Shown one piece after another: positions 18,301 to 27,425 of a DNA stretch of 38,843 bases (the first letter of the stretch is position 1; the number at the start of each line of letters is the position of its first letter). The position numbers and the translations under genes are program-made. Origin of the DNA: Planctomycetaceae bacterium (GTDB taxonomy: Bacteria; Planctomycetota; Planctomycetia; Planctomycetales; Planctomycetaceae); contig JAKFVC010000098.1 of NCBI GenBank assembly GCA_021732415.1, forward strand, positions 1-38,843, read 5' to 3'. The notes below the pieces were generated by a model that was not told where the DNA came from, did no database searches, and saw only the letters and a list, made by a program, of their open reading frames with translations.

Positions 18301-20610
18301 CCAGGCAGAACTGTCATCGCCGCCCAGCAATTTCTCCGCGTCAGACTTCTTTTCTGGATCCAGATCGACCTCAAGATCCCCCTTCTTGGCGGGAGTCTCA
18401 ATCGCATTCGCCAGCAGATCGTCCTCATCCTCAGCCCCGCGGGAGAACGTCAATCGTAAGGCTCGCGTCAGAGTGTTTTCGGGGGCCGCCACGCAGTCCC
18501 AGGCTTGATCGCCGGTTGTCTCGAATGATTGCCATTGCTGCGCATTATCCGGATTCGGCGGGCCGGTCACATCGGATTTCAACACGCTCAACGTGAACTT
18601 GGCATCCTTGAGATCGTCTTTGAAAATCGGGCGAGGGAAAACCACGCTACCAATCGGCACCGGTCGTTTGAAGGCCAGCACAATGTGTTGCCGCGACGAG
18701 GGACTCTTCTGCGTTTCGAGATGCGTGGCGGTGAATCCCGTGGCACCGCCGGGGGGCGTGCCGCTCAGACGAAACAGGCGGACAAAATCCCCTTGCGGAT
18801 CCGGAACAACTTCATAGGCCACGCGCGGCTTCCGTTTGGGAGCACGCAGCGGGCGACTCAATTGCAGATCAACGTCATCTCCCGAGGCGGCATTCGTCAA
18901 CCACGATTCTGCAGCCTTCACGGACATATACAACTTGCCGTCTCGCGCTGCGACCCCTTGCATCCCGCGACGACGCGTCGCCGTAGGAGTGAGCGACAGC
19001 AGGTTCTTCACCGAATGATCTTTGGGATCGATGACCCACACCGATTCATTGCTGGTTCCCAGAATGGGTGCCGCCGCATAGACCAGCTTGCCGTCAGACG
19101 CCAGATAGCGAGCCCCGGTCCAGGCGGCAAACGAGTGATGTCCCCACTTCTTTTTGCCGTCGAGATCGCACTCGATCAACGACACGCCACTCTCTGCCAC
19201 GTACGAGCCCAGGAACACTTTGTCACCCACCACGCAACCACTGCAGGGAGGCGTATGATCGGCCATCCAACCGCCGCTGCCGTCGGTGCCGGTCAACCAG
19301 GGGGCGTTCTCCGGGGCATGTCGCGAGACATTCGGATAAGCCGTCATTTCATACTTGAGTTGCAATTCCGGCCAGGTGAGGGCCGTCCATTGATATTTGC
19401 CGGCTGAAACGAACGCCTCGTTCTCATCCTTCAAATCCCAACCGACGGTCTGCTTGCCAGCCGGCAGATTACTGCGTGCAAACACGTTCTTCATGCGTTT
19501 GCCCGTACTGTCATTAATGACGAACGAGCCACGTCGTGCCTGATCGGTTTCAAACGCCAAGCTGAGGACCGATTCCCCCTGTTGAGTCGCCGGCGCGGCA
19601 GGGATTGCTTGATCGTCGAGGACGTGAAAGGCGTGCAAGCCTCGAATGAGGGCGATCGGTCCCGAATTCGTCTTCGTGAAGCGAACTCGGACGGCGCGTG
19701 TCGCGACGGGCGGGAACGAGATCCACCGGACGTTCTCGTCACGATCGTTTCGCAACACGGCTTCATCGAACTCGCGCAACTTCCGCCATTCGCTCTTCAC
19801 ACCCGCTCGAGGATGAATGTCATCCGGCCCGTGGAAGAATTCCAGTTCATATTTCGCCGCGTTGGATTGCAGCCACAATCCGACCAACTGGCGCGGCTGT
19901 GGCCAAGTCAGCATGAACCAGGAATTTGCCACGTCACTCACGGGGGGTGCGGCGACGAATCCGTTCGCATTCTTACCGACATTCACCCAAAAACCTGTTC
20001 CAGCCGGGATCAGCGACGCGGGATTCGGGATGAAATCGGTATTCGGTGGAGTGAACTCTCGATCGGCATAGGCGAGGGACCACGGTGTCGCATTCAGCAA
20101 TCGCTCTTCCAGAATTCGTACTGCCAGGAGTTCTGCCTGGCCATTCTCGCGCGAATCAACCAGGGCGATCGCCCGCGTCTTCAACCCGGTAGGGCAGGGG
20201 GCCAGGTGAGCACCACCCTGAGCACGCGGGATGGCGATCGTGTCCCAGGCCTTGGCATTGCCTGGATCAACGGACGTGGCATCCGCTTTGAGGACCCGCA
20301 GTTCCGTCGGCGTGCCTTCCCAGAAGACCGATCCAATGGCAACCGGCTTCGTGAAGGAGATGACAAACACCCGCGGCGGAGTCTTCTGATCAGCTCCTGG
20401 AGCACGAGAAATCCAGCGGTAGCTCGCTTTGTTGTAACCCAGCAGCGTCTGCAGATCGAATTTTTCGAGCGGCACACTCACCTTGCCGGCAGCCACACGG
20501 GTGTTCTGCAGGTCGAGTTCGCCGCGAACCGTCGCCAACGGGGCGGCAAACGCGGAATTCAGTGCAGAAAAGAGAACGCAGACAGAACAGAAAAACCGCC
20601 AACTTGCCAT
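15334..20610 (-). CDS. Very large secreted multidomain protein (discoidin-like, FlgD-Ig-like, beta-propeller, CBM9-like)
   Basis: This is an exported protein of 1758 residues with a clear signal peptide (MASWRFFCSVCVLFSALNSAFA). Discoidin-like beta-sandwich segments lie at about 110-330 and 640-950 (TRAVRVRFTKTNSGPIALIRGLHAF and similar). A FlgD-type Ig segment is at about 345-425 (GKQTVGWDLKDENEAFVSAGKYQW). Propeller-like repeats come at about 450-570 and again at 960-1350 with NHL-like strands (DFAFDSAGNCYVFD). A CBM9-like domain (about 1515-1730, starting at APIIDAYRVEKPPELDG) and a charged tail finish it. No catalytic motif is evident; carbohydrate or surface binding is an inference. The ATG at 20608-20610 has AAGGA upstream. 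It is the last gene of the minus-strand run with a DUF1501 and a PSCyt1 protein. Confidence 0.75.
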   Translation of the reverse strand: MASWRFFCSVCVLFSALNSAFAAPLATVRGELDLQNTRVAAGKVSVPLEKFDLQTLLGYNKASYRWISRAPGADQKTPPRVFVISFTKPVAIGSVFWEGTPTELRVLKADATSVDPGNAKAWDTIAIPRAQGGAHLAPCPTGLKTRAIALVDSRENGQAELLAVRILEERLLNATPWSLAYADREFTPPNTDFIPNPASLIPAGTGFWVNVGKNANGFVAAPPVSDVANSWFMLTWPQPRQLVGLWLQSNAAKYELEFFHGPDDIHPRAGVKSEWRKLREFDEAVLRNDRDENVRWISFPPVATRAVRVRFTKTNSGPIALIRGLHAFHVLDDQAIPAAPATQQGESVLSLAFETDQARRGSFVINDSTGKRMKNVFARSNLPAGKQTVGWDLKDENEAFVSAGKYQWTALTWPELQLKYEMTAYPNVSRHAPENAPWLTGTDGSGGWMADHTPPCSGCVVGDKVFLGSYVAESGVSLIECDLDGKKKWGHHSFAAWTGARYLASDGKLVYAAAPILGTSNESVWVIDPKDHSVKNLLSLTPTATRRRGMQGVAARDGKLYMSVKAAESWLTNAASGDDVDLQLSRPLRAPKRKPRVAYEVVPDPQGDFVRLFRLSGTPPGGATGFTATHLETQKSPSSRQHIVLAFKRPVPIGSVVFPRPIFKDDLKDAKFTLSVLKSDVTGPPNPDNAQQWQSFETTGDQAWDCVAAPENTLTRALRLTFSRGAEDEDDLLANAIETPAKKGDLEVDLDPEKKSDAEKLLGGDDSSAWKGQIEGMKILRRRLVNVAGSAKVQVSSGKVLADGFWDAQRSAPLTESNPGVYGLTWEEPQKLRGLALKEIDGALTKIDVFTGTGEPDANSNTGWKQISEYRQERRDRHSGFDSCNATARYLDGYVDFGREVTTRGVRLRVVAQWTDHGERGDAGLRNDLGADSIDATRCRSWGVAALQYIGGETPVDSAASERLEVYDTSNGQQVGEISLPQPGEVACNPDGDVFAISGKQVVRVDLTAGQHVPFVTDLQEPTDFAFDSAGNCYVFDNGAERHHIRVYDAEGKLARTIGTDGGLKVGKWDPTRMGDVVSLDVDSRGQIWCVETQYHPKRVTVWTTAGKFVKELLGNTPYGGGGVLDPNDKRRVFYGPLEFELDWKTGLSQIKNLLWRGTIPPGEVPVAIDGRTYLVTRPMFQTMQLGVVYLYEKDQVRLVAALGRADQFEPLKAPALLEELGNKPLPEYRFMWSDLNSDGTVQAAEVKLTHAPPRTQLTNFNLDLGVQSGTVRYQVREYLPSGVPVYEEVPFEKLTVGENYRLNDGTYYRYSADRNSDGGVTADGKVRWTYPHEGWGVQSLQSAKPYSPGQVVSQFGIVGHETAPQLGEFLVIHSNNGAWNVWTADGILAGPIFRDLRDQAARPWSMPEHARGHVMTDLTSGQEHFSGRFCKTVDGKFYAVAGHNHISVLEVQGMDQFQRLTGEFEVTEADLKKARQYDSSREESLVYARAPIIDAYRVEKPPELDGKLSSFGPAVAQIDNNIALYMVYDDENLYVAYRVRGQGPLQNTGADWQRIFKSGAACDLLLATDPQAAANRQSPVAGDIRLLMTYVDKKPMTVLYRPTAPDASPNQALRVTSPVGETIIDQVTKLATTRLVRTLSKDDPSLYILEASIPLAEIGLKASDETRLKMDWGLLVSGPEGHDVLRRVYWANQATQIVADAPSEARLTPHLWGTVLFHDQRPGADSTFADESIEGGKKPSKDQKNAVNELLDDLKSK

Positions 20611-20765
20611 GTGAGATCCTTGTCGCCAATCAGGAGCGTACTGCTACCGACAATTGCTCTTTGCACGCATTAAGTTACGTTGATTTGAGCGCGGAATCTA
20701 TGGCATTTCGGATATCGAACGGGATGGCCCCCCGAATTCACCTCGTGAAGGATTTTTCGACGTCA

Positions 20766-20848
20766 TGGGAGGGTGAGGCTCCCGCCGAACCGCAAGCGTT
20801 TATCGGCACTAGCCAGACTATTCGGTTCGGCAGGAGCCTCACCTCCCA
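20766..20848. repeat. Imperfect 27-bp inverted repeat
   Basis: Arms 20766-20792 and 20823-20848 pair with one extra base and one mismatch and carry TGAGGCTCC near the centre. It sits in the 272-bp gap between the DUF1501 gene and the large secreted-protein gene, so readthrough RNA would carry this hairpin and expression of the last gene may be uncoupled. Confidence 0.75.
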
Positions 20849-20882
20849 TCGACTTGGTCTCGAATCAATGAAGAACTGCCAT

Positions 20883-22376
20883 TCAAGCCAGCAGTTCTTT
20901 CACGACATGCGCCCGAGTCAAATCGAAATCGGTCAAACTCTCTGTTCGGCCATCGTGATCGAAGGTCAGTCGCTGGTGATCCAAACCGAGGGCACTTAGC
21001 AGAGTGGCATGTAAATCGTGCATCGTGACGACCTGTTCGACCGATTCGTAACCGAATTCGTCGGTCGCTCCGTGTGAGTATCCGCCGCGAACACCGCCGC
21101 CGGCCATCCACATCGAAAATCCGCGGCGGCTGTGATCTCGGCCATTCGCCCCTTGCGAGACAGGGGTCCGGCCAAACTCACCCATCCATACGACCAGCGT
21201 GGATTCCAGCAACCCGCGCTGCTTCAAATCCTGCACGAGTGCCGCCGAGGGCTGATCGATTTCACTCGCGACTTTCTTCGTGGCGTTCGCATTGTCAGCG
21301 TGAGTATCCCAAGGCTGCCCCTTGAGGTAGACGCCGACAAACCGAACTCCCTTTTCAATCAACCGCCGAGCCAGCAGACAACGCGTGCCGTACGTTTGAG
21401 TGGCCGGCTGATCGAGACCGTACAGCGTGCGAGTAGCGGCCGTTTCGCCGCTGAGATCGACCACTTCCGGCACGGCAGACTGCATGCGGGCCGCTGTTTC
21501 GAAATCTCGCAGCCGAGCTTCCAGGTCGGTGTTCTCCGGGAATCGAGCGGCCTGTTGTTCGTTCAAGCGGCGAATCAATTCCAATTGCCGCGCACGGGCC
21601 GCAGCAGGAGTCTTGTCTGGCGTCCGCAAATTCAACACGGGAGCGACGGAGAGCTCGCCGGCATTGAACGGAGTCCCCTGGTGTTGAGCGGGCAACCAAC
21701 CGGCCGACCAGTTCAACGTGCCATTGATCGGCAAACCGCCCGGATCCGGCAACACCACAAACGCCGGCAGATTCTGGTTGAGCGACCCCAGCCCATAAGT
21801 CAGCCACGATCCCATTGCGGGACGATCGGTCGCCAAGGGATGCCCACTATGAGCAATGCGTAATGCGGTCTCATGACAGACCGATTCGGTCGTCATCGAA
21901 CGAACCAGAGCGATGTCGTCGGCAATCGCCGCCGTGTGCGGAATCAACTCCGACAACACCATGCCACTTTTACCCGCCGGCTTAAACGTGAACGGCGAAC
22001 CCAGCAGATTACCCGAGGCCGATGGCGATAACGTCTCAACCTTCTGCTTGCCGGGATACGGTTTGCCATTGAGTTTGGTCAGCTCCGGTTTCGGGTCGAA
22101 CAAATCCATCTGGCTGGGTCCGCCGTTTTGAAACAGGCAGATGATCCGCTGCGCGCGTGGCGTGTGATGCGGACCGGCAGGACGCCCCGTTTCCGCAGCA
22201 CGGCCAGCGCCGCGCTGTTCATGAGAATTCATCCACGCCCAGGCGATAGAGCCCAGTATGCCACTGGCGGAACGTCCGAGAAAGGTGCGGCGTTGCACAC
22301 CGAATCGTGATCCGCCGACACCGCTGGCAGCGTCAATTTCGGAACCGAACCGCAGATCATATGGGTTGAACGACAT
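20883..22376 (-). CDS. DUF1501 protein, Tat-exported (alkaline-phosphatase-fold superfamily)
   Basis: DUF1501 proteins are abundant in planctomycetes, share the sulfatase/alkaline phosphatase-like fold and have no established substrate. The 497 residues begin with a Tat signal (QRRTFLGRSASGILGSIAW). Family motifs are GGPSQMDLFDPKP, ADDIALVRSM, the WDTH in GQPWDTHADN, GEFGRTP, GRDHS and MAGGGVRGG. The start is the ATG at 22374-22376 (GGAG ten bases upstream); the frame is open to 22559 but that extension overlaps the end of the preceding gene. It is the partner of the PSCyt1/DUF1553 gene upstream. Confidence 0.9.
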   Translation of the reverse strand: MSFNPYDLRFGSEIDAASGVGGSRFGVQRRTFLGRSASGILGSIAWAWMNSHEQRGAGRAAETGRPAGPHHTPRAQRIICLFQNGGPSQMDLFDPKPELTKLNGKPYPGKQKVETLSPSASGNLLGSPFTFKPAGKSGMVLSELIPHTAAIADDIALVRSMTTESVCHETALRIAHSGHPLATDRPAMGSWLTYGLGSLNQNLPAFVVLPDPGGLPINGTLNWSAGWLPAQHQGTPFNAGELSVAPVLNLRTPDKTPAAARARQLELIRRLNEQQAARFPENTDLEARLRDFETAARMQSAVPEVVDLSGETAATRTLYGLDQPATQTYGTRCLLARRLIEKGVRFVGVYLKGQPWDTHADNANATKKVASEIDQPSAALVQDLKQRGLLESTLVVWMGEFGRTPVSQGANGRDHSRRGFSMWMAGGGVRGGYSHGATDEFGYESVEQVVTMHDLHATLLSALGLDHQRLTFDHDGRTESLTDFDLTRAHVVKELLA

Positions 22377-22431
22377 CTTGAAGTAACTCCCGCACGGAAG
22401 GACATATTTAGTTGATTTGTCAGCGTTGCGG

Positions 22432-22489
22432 CCCCGTGGCAGACGCTGCCAGCATCTGCGCTCCGACGCTGGCAGCGTCTGCCACGGGG
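22432..22489. repeat. Perfect 22-bp inverted repeat (GTGGCAGACGCTGCCAGC family)
   Basis: Arms 22432-22453 and 22468-22489 are perfect reverse complements around 14 bases. The same 22-base arm occurs at 33288-33309 with a decayed partner, so this is a dispersed family. It fills the gap between the PSCyt1 and DUF1501 genes. Confidence 0.9.
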
Positions 22490-22497
22490 GCGAAAAC

Positions 22498-25400
22498 TTA
22501 CTCCAAGTACAAGAAGGAATTACTCGCGAGCAACATCTGACAGAAATCCGCCAGGGCACGGGTCGCAGCGTCTGGTCCGGTATACTGCGTCCGCTGTCCC
22601 TCTAAAAACTCCAGAGCCAGCGTCTGCTCGGCCGGTAACGGGTCGCGACCAATCGCGACTCGCCAGGCGCGTCGCACGAGTTCAGCCGGCGAACCATCGG
22701 TCTCTTTCAACAAGCGACCGGCAAATGCTTCACCACGCAGGATCGCGAAGTCAGAATTCAACAACGCCAGCGACTGCAACGGCACCGTCGACGACGGCCG
22801 CGTCGTACAGACGGTGGCGATGGCCGGAGCATCAAACACCTTCAACATACTGAGCGTCTGCGAACGCCGTTGTTGCAGATAAACAGAACGCCGGCGGGCA
22901 CCAGGAACGTCTTCATTCACGACGACTTCACCGACAACCGTCTGCCGCGTGGGGACATAGGACCCGAACGATGTTGTATCCAATTGACCGGAGACCGCGA
23001 GCATGCCATCGCGGATGACTTCCGCCTCCAGCCGCCGCATTGGCCAACGCCACAGATAGCGGTTGTCGGGATCGGCAGCCAACCCTTCCGGCCGCGGCGC
23101 AGACGACTGACGATAGGCCGTCGAGGTCACGATGTGCCGATGTAACGCCTTCTGACTCCAACCGTGTGAGACCAGGAAATTTGCTAAATGCTCCAGCAGC
23201 TCAGGGTTCGTCGGAGATGAGCCACCCAAGCCCAGATTGTCTGTGGTCGCCGCGATTCCCCGGCCGAAATACTGTCGCCAGATGCGATTGGCATGCACCC
23301 GTGCCATGAGCGCCGCGGGACGGCTTCCAGGCCGCGTCAACCACTCGGCAAAACCCAGTCGGCGGCCCGTCATGGGGATCTCACCACCCGGGGGCAACGG
23401 CTGATACTCGTTACCGGGATCGGTGAGGACTTGCAGGGCGGAGGGTTGAACACCGGGGCCTCGCAAGTGATACAGACCACGCGTCAGCAAGGGGACTTCC
23501 GGCGGCTTGGCCGACTTGTCGCTGACCCACGCAATGGCGCGACCCGGCTCTGCCGACCGCTGGCTTTGCAGCTTGCCACGTTGCTCTTCGTAGGCCTTGC
23601 GTTTCACTTCAATCTGTTGCCGCAACGCCGCGATATCGAGCTGACCTTTAGTTTCCGCCAAGCTGCGTTCGACCCGCACCTCATCGACGACATAGCTCCG
23701 GCCCGCACAGTAAAAGAATGCGAATCCACCGTCCGGCAAATCGGCTGCCGTGACCTCGAACGACTTGCCATCCACCAAGCCATCGATCAGGTGTTCCAAC
23801 CGGAATTTATCATTGCCAATATTGGTCACCCGCACGCCGTAGTTGCGGCCGGGAACATAGCCCTGTTCGCCAATCGCTCCCAATACTTTCTGGTCGGTCC
23901 CGGGGTAATCCGCGTAGATATTAGTCGCCGTGGTCGGATTGCCGTCGATCAGCAGATTACCGCCGTTCCGTGAACCGGTATCATCGAAGTCGTGGGCCGC
24001 CAGCGTATAGCCGATGCGCTCCGCGGGATTTCCGCCGACCTTGTTGTCCAGCAAATCAAATGAGACCTGCATCCAGGCACCTTGAGTCTCCGGCGTCCAA
24101 TCAAACGCGTTGATCGTCGACAGCCAGGCTTCAGCGGGACCCGAGATGATTTGCAGAGTTCCGTCGACGACATTCGCCCCATTCGCGGCGGGTCCACCGA
24201 CATTCACCGCGCCGCCCGGATGGTCGTCACCCGGGGCCGTGTTACTCCAACGCGATTTCCAGCCTTCGTCCGCGAACGATTCGTGGAACAGTACCTCTGA
24301 CGGTTCGCGGTTTTTCGTCAGCCACTCCGTATAGTCCTTTCGCAGTTGAGCCAGTTCCGTCTTGACCCGCAGCTCATTCTGCTCCCAGCTCTCCTTTTCG
24401 CCCGGCAAATAGGCATAGATCGTCCGGTCCTTGGGATTGATCCAGTCTTGAGGATTGAACGCCGGGAACAAGATGGCTTGTAACTGGTAATACTCGGCCT
24501 GGCTGATGGGTTCGAACTTATGATCGTGGCAACGCGCACAATGGACCGTCAGCCCGAGCAGCGACGACGCAGTAACTTGCACGGCCGCCTCGAGCGCAGC
24601 GCGGCGATCGACTTCGAACGCTTCGGGTTCCTGCACACCGATGTCACTCCCATCCTGACCATTGCGCAGGAAGTGGGTGGCCTCCAGTAATTCAATGGTC
24701 TCAATGGCCGTGGGTTGACCGGGCCGGAACTTGGTCATCTCGTCACCAGCCAATTGCTCGCGTACGAAACGGTCGAACGGTTTGTCGGCATTGAGAGACC
24801 GAATCACGTAGTCCCGGTAGCGGTAAGCCAGGGGCCTGTCCGTATCGGCACTAAAGTAGCCATTGGAATCAGCATAGCCCGCGGCATCGAGCCAGTGTTT
24901 GCCCCAGCGTTCGCCATACCGCGGAGACGCGAGATATTTATCGATGATCCGCTCGTAACTCGCTTCGGACGAATCCGCAGCAAACTGTTCGACTTCTTCC
25001 AGCGTGGGAGGCAGTCCCGTCAGATCAAGGCAAACGCGACGCAGGAGAACCCGCGGATCGGCTTCGGGACTCATCGCCAAACCTTGCGTCTCAAGACGAG
25101 CTTGAATATGTCGGTCGATGTCAGTGCGAACCCGGCTGGCATCGCGAACTGCCGGCGCGGGTGCAGAGCTCAACGCTTGAAACGCCCAGTGATCTCCGCC
25201 AACCGCGGGGCCCAAATCACCCGCAGGCAGTCCGCGTGCCCCCGCGTCAATCCACTGCCGCAACACGGCCTTCTCATCGGCCGACAGGGGAGCATCGGGG
25301 GGCATCTCGCCGGCCTCAACACGTTCCCACAGCGGGCTTTCGGTGGCCTTTCCAGAGACGACGACCGCACCCGTTTTCCCACCCCGCGCGACGCCACGGA

Positions 25401-25641
25401 AAGAGCTCAAATTGAGATCACCTTTGGGCTTCAGCGGGCCGTGACATTTGACGCACTTCGACCGCAGCAAGGCCTGAGCTTTTTCCTGATGACCGTCGTC
25501 GGCCAGCAACATGGTCGTCGAGCCGTCCAGCGCTCCGCAATAGAGGCATCCGATCAGCGCAACGAACCGCCAGATTGCGGCCCGCGGAAAACGGTTGCCA
25601 TCAATCTGCGGACAAACCACAAGGTGCTTCGCGTCGAACAT
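22498..25641 (-). CDS. PSCyt1-DUF1549-DUF1553 protein with inserted beta-sandwich domain
   Basis: This is an exported planctomycete cytochrome-domain protein of 1047 residues. A hydrophobic signal or anchor lies at about 20-40. The PSCyt1 segment carries a haem c motif CVKCH (63-67). DUF1549 spans about 170-385 with LDLTGLPPTLEEVEQF and a second CxxCH, CARCH (368-372). A concanavalin/LamG-like insertion spans about 425-650 (VLFHESFADEGWKSRW). DUF1553 takes the C-terminal part (RLGFAEWLTRP, NRIWRQYFGRGI, SSPTNPELLEHLA, VTSTAYRQSS). The reaction is unknown; an oxidoreductive or binding role on surface polymers has been proposed for the family. I start at the ATG at 25639-25641, which has AAGGAG nine bases upstream; an upstream in-frame start would lose this. 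It heads the run with the DUF1501 gene. Confidence 0.9.
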   Translation of the reverse strand: MFDAKHLVVCPQIDGNRFPRAAIWRFVALIGCLYCGALDGSTTMLLADDGHQEKAQALLRSKCVKCHGPLKPKGDLNLSSFRGVARGGKTGAVVVSGKATESPLWERVEAGEMPPDAPLSADEKAVLRQWIDAGARGLPAGDLGPAVGGDHWAFQALSSAPAPAVRDASRVRTDIDRHIQARLETQGLAMSPEADPRVLLRRVCLDLTGLPPTLEEVEQFAADSSEASYERIIDKYLASPRYGERWGKHWLDAAGYADSNGYFSADTDRPLAYRYRDYVIRSLNADKPFDRFVREQLAGDEMTKFRPGQPTAIETIELLEATHFLRNGQDGSDIGVQEPEAFEVDRRAALEAAVQVTASSLLGLTVHCARCHDHKFEPISQAEYYQLQAILFPAFNPQDWINPKDRTIYAYLPGEKESWEQNELRVKTELAQLRKDYTEWLTKNREPSEVLFHESFADEGWKSRWSNTAPGDDHPGGAVNVGGPAANGANVVDGTLQIISGPAEAWLSTINAFDWTPETQGAWMQVSFDLLDNKVGGNPAERIGYTLAAHDFDDTGSRNGGNLLIDGNPTTATNIYADYPGTDQKVLGAIGEQGYVPGRNYGVRVTNIGNDKFRLEHLIDGLVDGKSFEVTAADLPDGGFAFFYCAGRSYVVDEVRVERSLAETKGQLDIAALRQQIEVKRKAYEEQRGKLQSQRSAEPGRAIAWVSDKSAKPPEVPLLTRGLYHLRGPGVQPSALQVLTDPGNEYQPLPPGGEIPMTGRRLGFAEWLTRPGSRPAALMARVHANRIWRQYFGRGIAATTDNLGLGGSSPTNPELLEHLANFLVSHGWSQKALHRHIVTSTAYRQSSAPRPEGLAADPDNRYLWRWPMRRLEAEVIRDGMLAVSGQLDTTSFGSYVPTRQTVVGEVVVNEDVPGARRRSVYLQQRRSQTLSMLKVFDAPAIATVCTTRPSSTVPLQSLALLNSDFAILRGEAFAGRLLKETDGSPAELVRRAWRVAIGRDPLPAEQTLALEFLEGQRTQYTGPDAATRALADFCQMLLASNSFLYLE

Positions 25642-25690
25642 CAAGGGGCGCTCCTTGGCTGACTCCAGGCAACATGGTCTCAAGTCGTAT

Positions 25691-25702
25691 ATTGTCGACA
25701 AT
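25691..25702. promoter_or_regulatory. Palindrome in the divergent promoter region
   Basis: ATTGTCGACAAT is a perfect 12-bp palindrome, flanked by GTCGT on the left and ACGAC on the right. It lies in the 242-bp gap between the divergent PSCyt1 and DUF1501 genes, 50 bp from the minus-strand start. It is a plausible operator, but no regulator is known. Confidence 0.3.
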
Positions 25703-25883
25703 CACGACGTTTCATTGTGGACGACACCTAGGCTCACGTAAAGTGCGACCGCAAAATCGTGACAAATCTCGCCAGCGTTTGATATTGCATCAAGACTGCC
25801 GCATGCGACAATAGCAACACGGAAAATGCGGGACTTTTCTGCGGTCTGAATCCCATTCATGATGGCCACCGTGAGCTCGTGAG

Positions 25884-27377
25884 ATGCACACTGACACGCT
25901 CCGACCAGAAACGCGTCCCCAGCAACGCGGGCTCGCGCATCTCCCCGTCACTCGCCGCACAGCGCTCCAAGCCGGTAGCATTGGCCTGCTCGGTTTGGGA
26001 ATGAACCACGTCGCTGGATTGCGAGCCTGCGCTGCCGAGACTTCCCCCTCGCCCCAGCGCGCCCATAAGGCGGTCATCTTCATCTTCCTGTCCGGAGGAT
26101 TGTCGCAGCACGACAGCTTCGACCCCAAGCCCGACGCCCCCGATAACATCCGCGGCGAATTCTCCCCCATTGCTACGCGGACGCCCGGTATTCAGATCTG
26201 TGAGCATCTGCCCCTGTTGGCCGCGCAGAGCGACAAGTGGGCCCTGGTTCGCTCGTTGACTCATCCCTACAACGAACACTCCATCGGCCATCATGTGATG
26301 CTGACCGGCCGCACTGAGCAACCCGTCGGATTCGACAGCACGCGTCCCACGCCGCACGATTTTCCGACCTTCGCTTCTGTAGTGAATGGAGTCGTCCCTC
26401 CCTGTAATAATCTGCCCCCTGCGGCCGTGCTACCCGAGAAGCTGATTCACGTCACCGGCCGCACGGTTCCCGGGCAATTTGCGGGGCAGATGGGCTGGAA
26501 GCACGATCCGTGGTTTATCGAAGCGAGCCAGTTTAAGGACACCAAGTACATTCATGGTGCCTTTCCCGAATATGGTTTTCAGCGCTGGGAGGGGTCCAAC
26601 AATCCTCCCGATTATGTGTTCGAAGCCCCGCGGCTCCAACTCCCTCAAGGCGTGCTGCACGACCGCTTCAACAGCCGCTTGCAGTTACTGCAGACTCTCG
26701 ACTACCAGCGACGGCAACTCGACGCCGCCACCCGCTGGCGCGAGTTCGACCAACTCCGCGCCTCGGCCGTCTCGCTGCTCAACAACGGCCGGGTCCACCA
26801 AGCCCTCGATGTCCACGGCGCTCCTGCCGCGCTACAGGCCAAATACGGCCGCAATTCGTTCGGCTGGTCGCTGCTCATGGCCCGGCAACTCGTGGAAGCC
26901 GGCGTCAGTCTGGTCCAGGTCAACCTCGGCAATGACGAGTCCTGGGACACTCACGAGAAGATTTTTCCGAATCTCAAGAACTACCTACTGCCGCCCACCG
27001 ACCGCGCCGTTGCGGCCCTGATCCAGGATCTCGAAGAACGTGGGATGCTCGAGGATGTCCTGATCGTGATGGCCGGAGAATTCGGCCGCACACCCAAGAT
27101 ATTTACGTTCGACGGTGCCAAGTCGAAGCTGCCCGGACGCGATCATTGGGGAGCCGTCCAGACCGTCTTCTTCGCCGGCGGTGGAGTCAAAGGGGGGACC
27201 GTCATCGGTTCCTCCGACCGCCTGGGAGCCTACCCTAACTCAGCCCCACAACAGCCGGAAAACATGGCGGCGACCATCTATCAAGCACTCGGACTGCCCC
27301 AGACGATCTACTGGAAAGACTCTCTCGATCGGCCACACCATGTTTATTATGGTGAGCCCATCGCGGGTCTGACTTGA
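25884..27377 (+). CDS. DUF1501 protein, Tat-exported, divergent from the PSCyt1 operon
   Basis: The 497 residues start with a Tat signal (TRRTALQAGSIGLLGLGMNHVAG). The family motifs are GGLSQHDSFDPKPDAP, WALVRSLTHPYNEHSIGHHV, SWDTHEKIFPNLK, GEFGRTPKI, GRDHWGAVQ and FAGGGVKGG. It belongs to a different branch from the other two DUF1501 proteins here: LSQHD in place of PSQMD/PSHID, HSIGHH after the RS motif, and a segment rich in aromatic residues at about 205-250. Unlike them it has no adjacent PSCyt1 partner on its own strand. The ATG at 25884 has only a weak Shine-Dalgarno. A small membrane protein follows 48 bp downstream. Confidence 0.88.
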   Translation: MHTDTLRPETRPQQRGLAHLPVTRRTALQAGSIGLLGLGMNHVAGLRACAAETSPSPQRAHKAVIFIFLSGGLSQHDSFDPKPDAPDNIRGEFSPIATRTPGIQICEHLPLLAAQSDKWALVRSLTHPYNEHSIGHHVMLTGRTEQPVGFDSTRPTPHDFPTFASVVNGVVPPCNNLPPAAVLPEKLIHVTGRTVPGQFAGQMGWKHDPWFIEASQFKDTKYIHGAFPEYGFQRWEGSNNPPDYVFEAPRLQLPQGVLHDRFNSRLQLLQTLDYQRRQLDAATRWREFDQLRASAVSLLNNGRVHQALDVHGAPAALQAKYGRNSFGWSLLMARQLVEAGVSLVQVNLGNDESWDTHEKIFPNLKNYLLPPTDRAVAALIQDLEERGMLEDVLIVMAGEFGRTPKIFTFDGAKSKLPGRDHWGAVQTVFFAGGGVKGGTVIGSSDRLGAYPNSAPQQPENMAATIYQALGLPQTIYWKDSLDRPHHVYYGEPIAGLT

Positions 27378-27425
27378 TAACACGCACGTCTCGAGGACCG
27401 ATTCCTCATTGCAGTCCAGATTACC

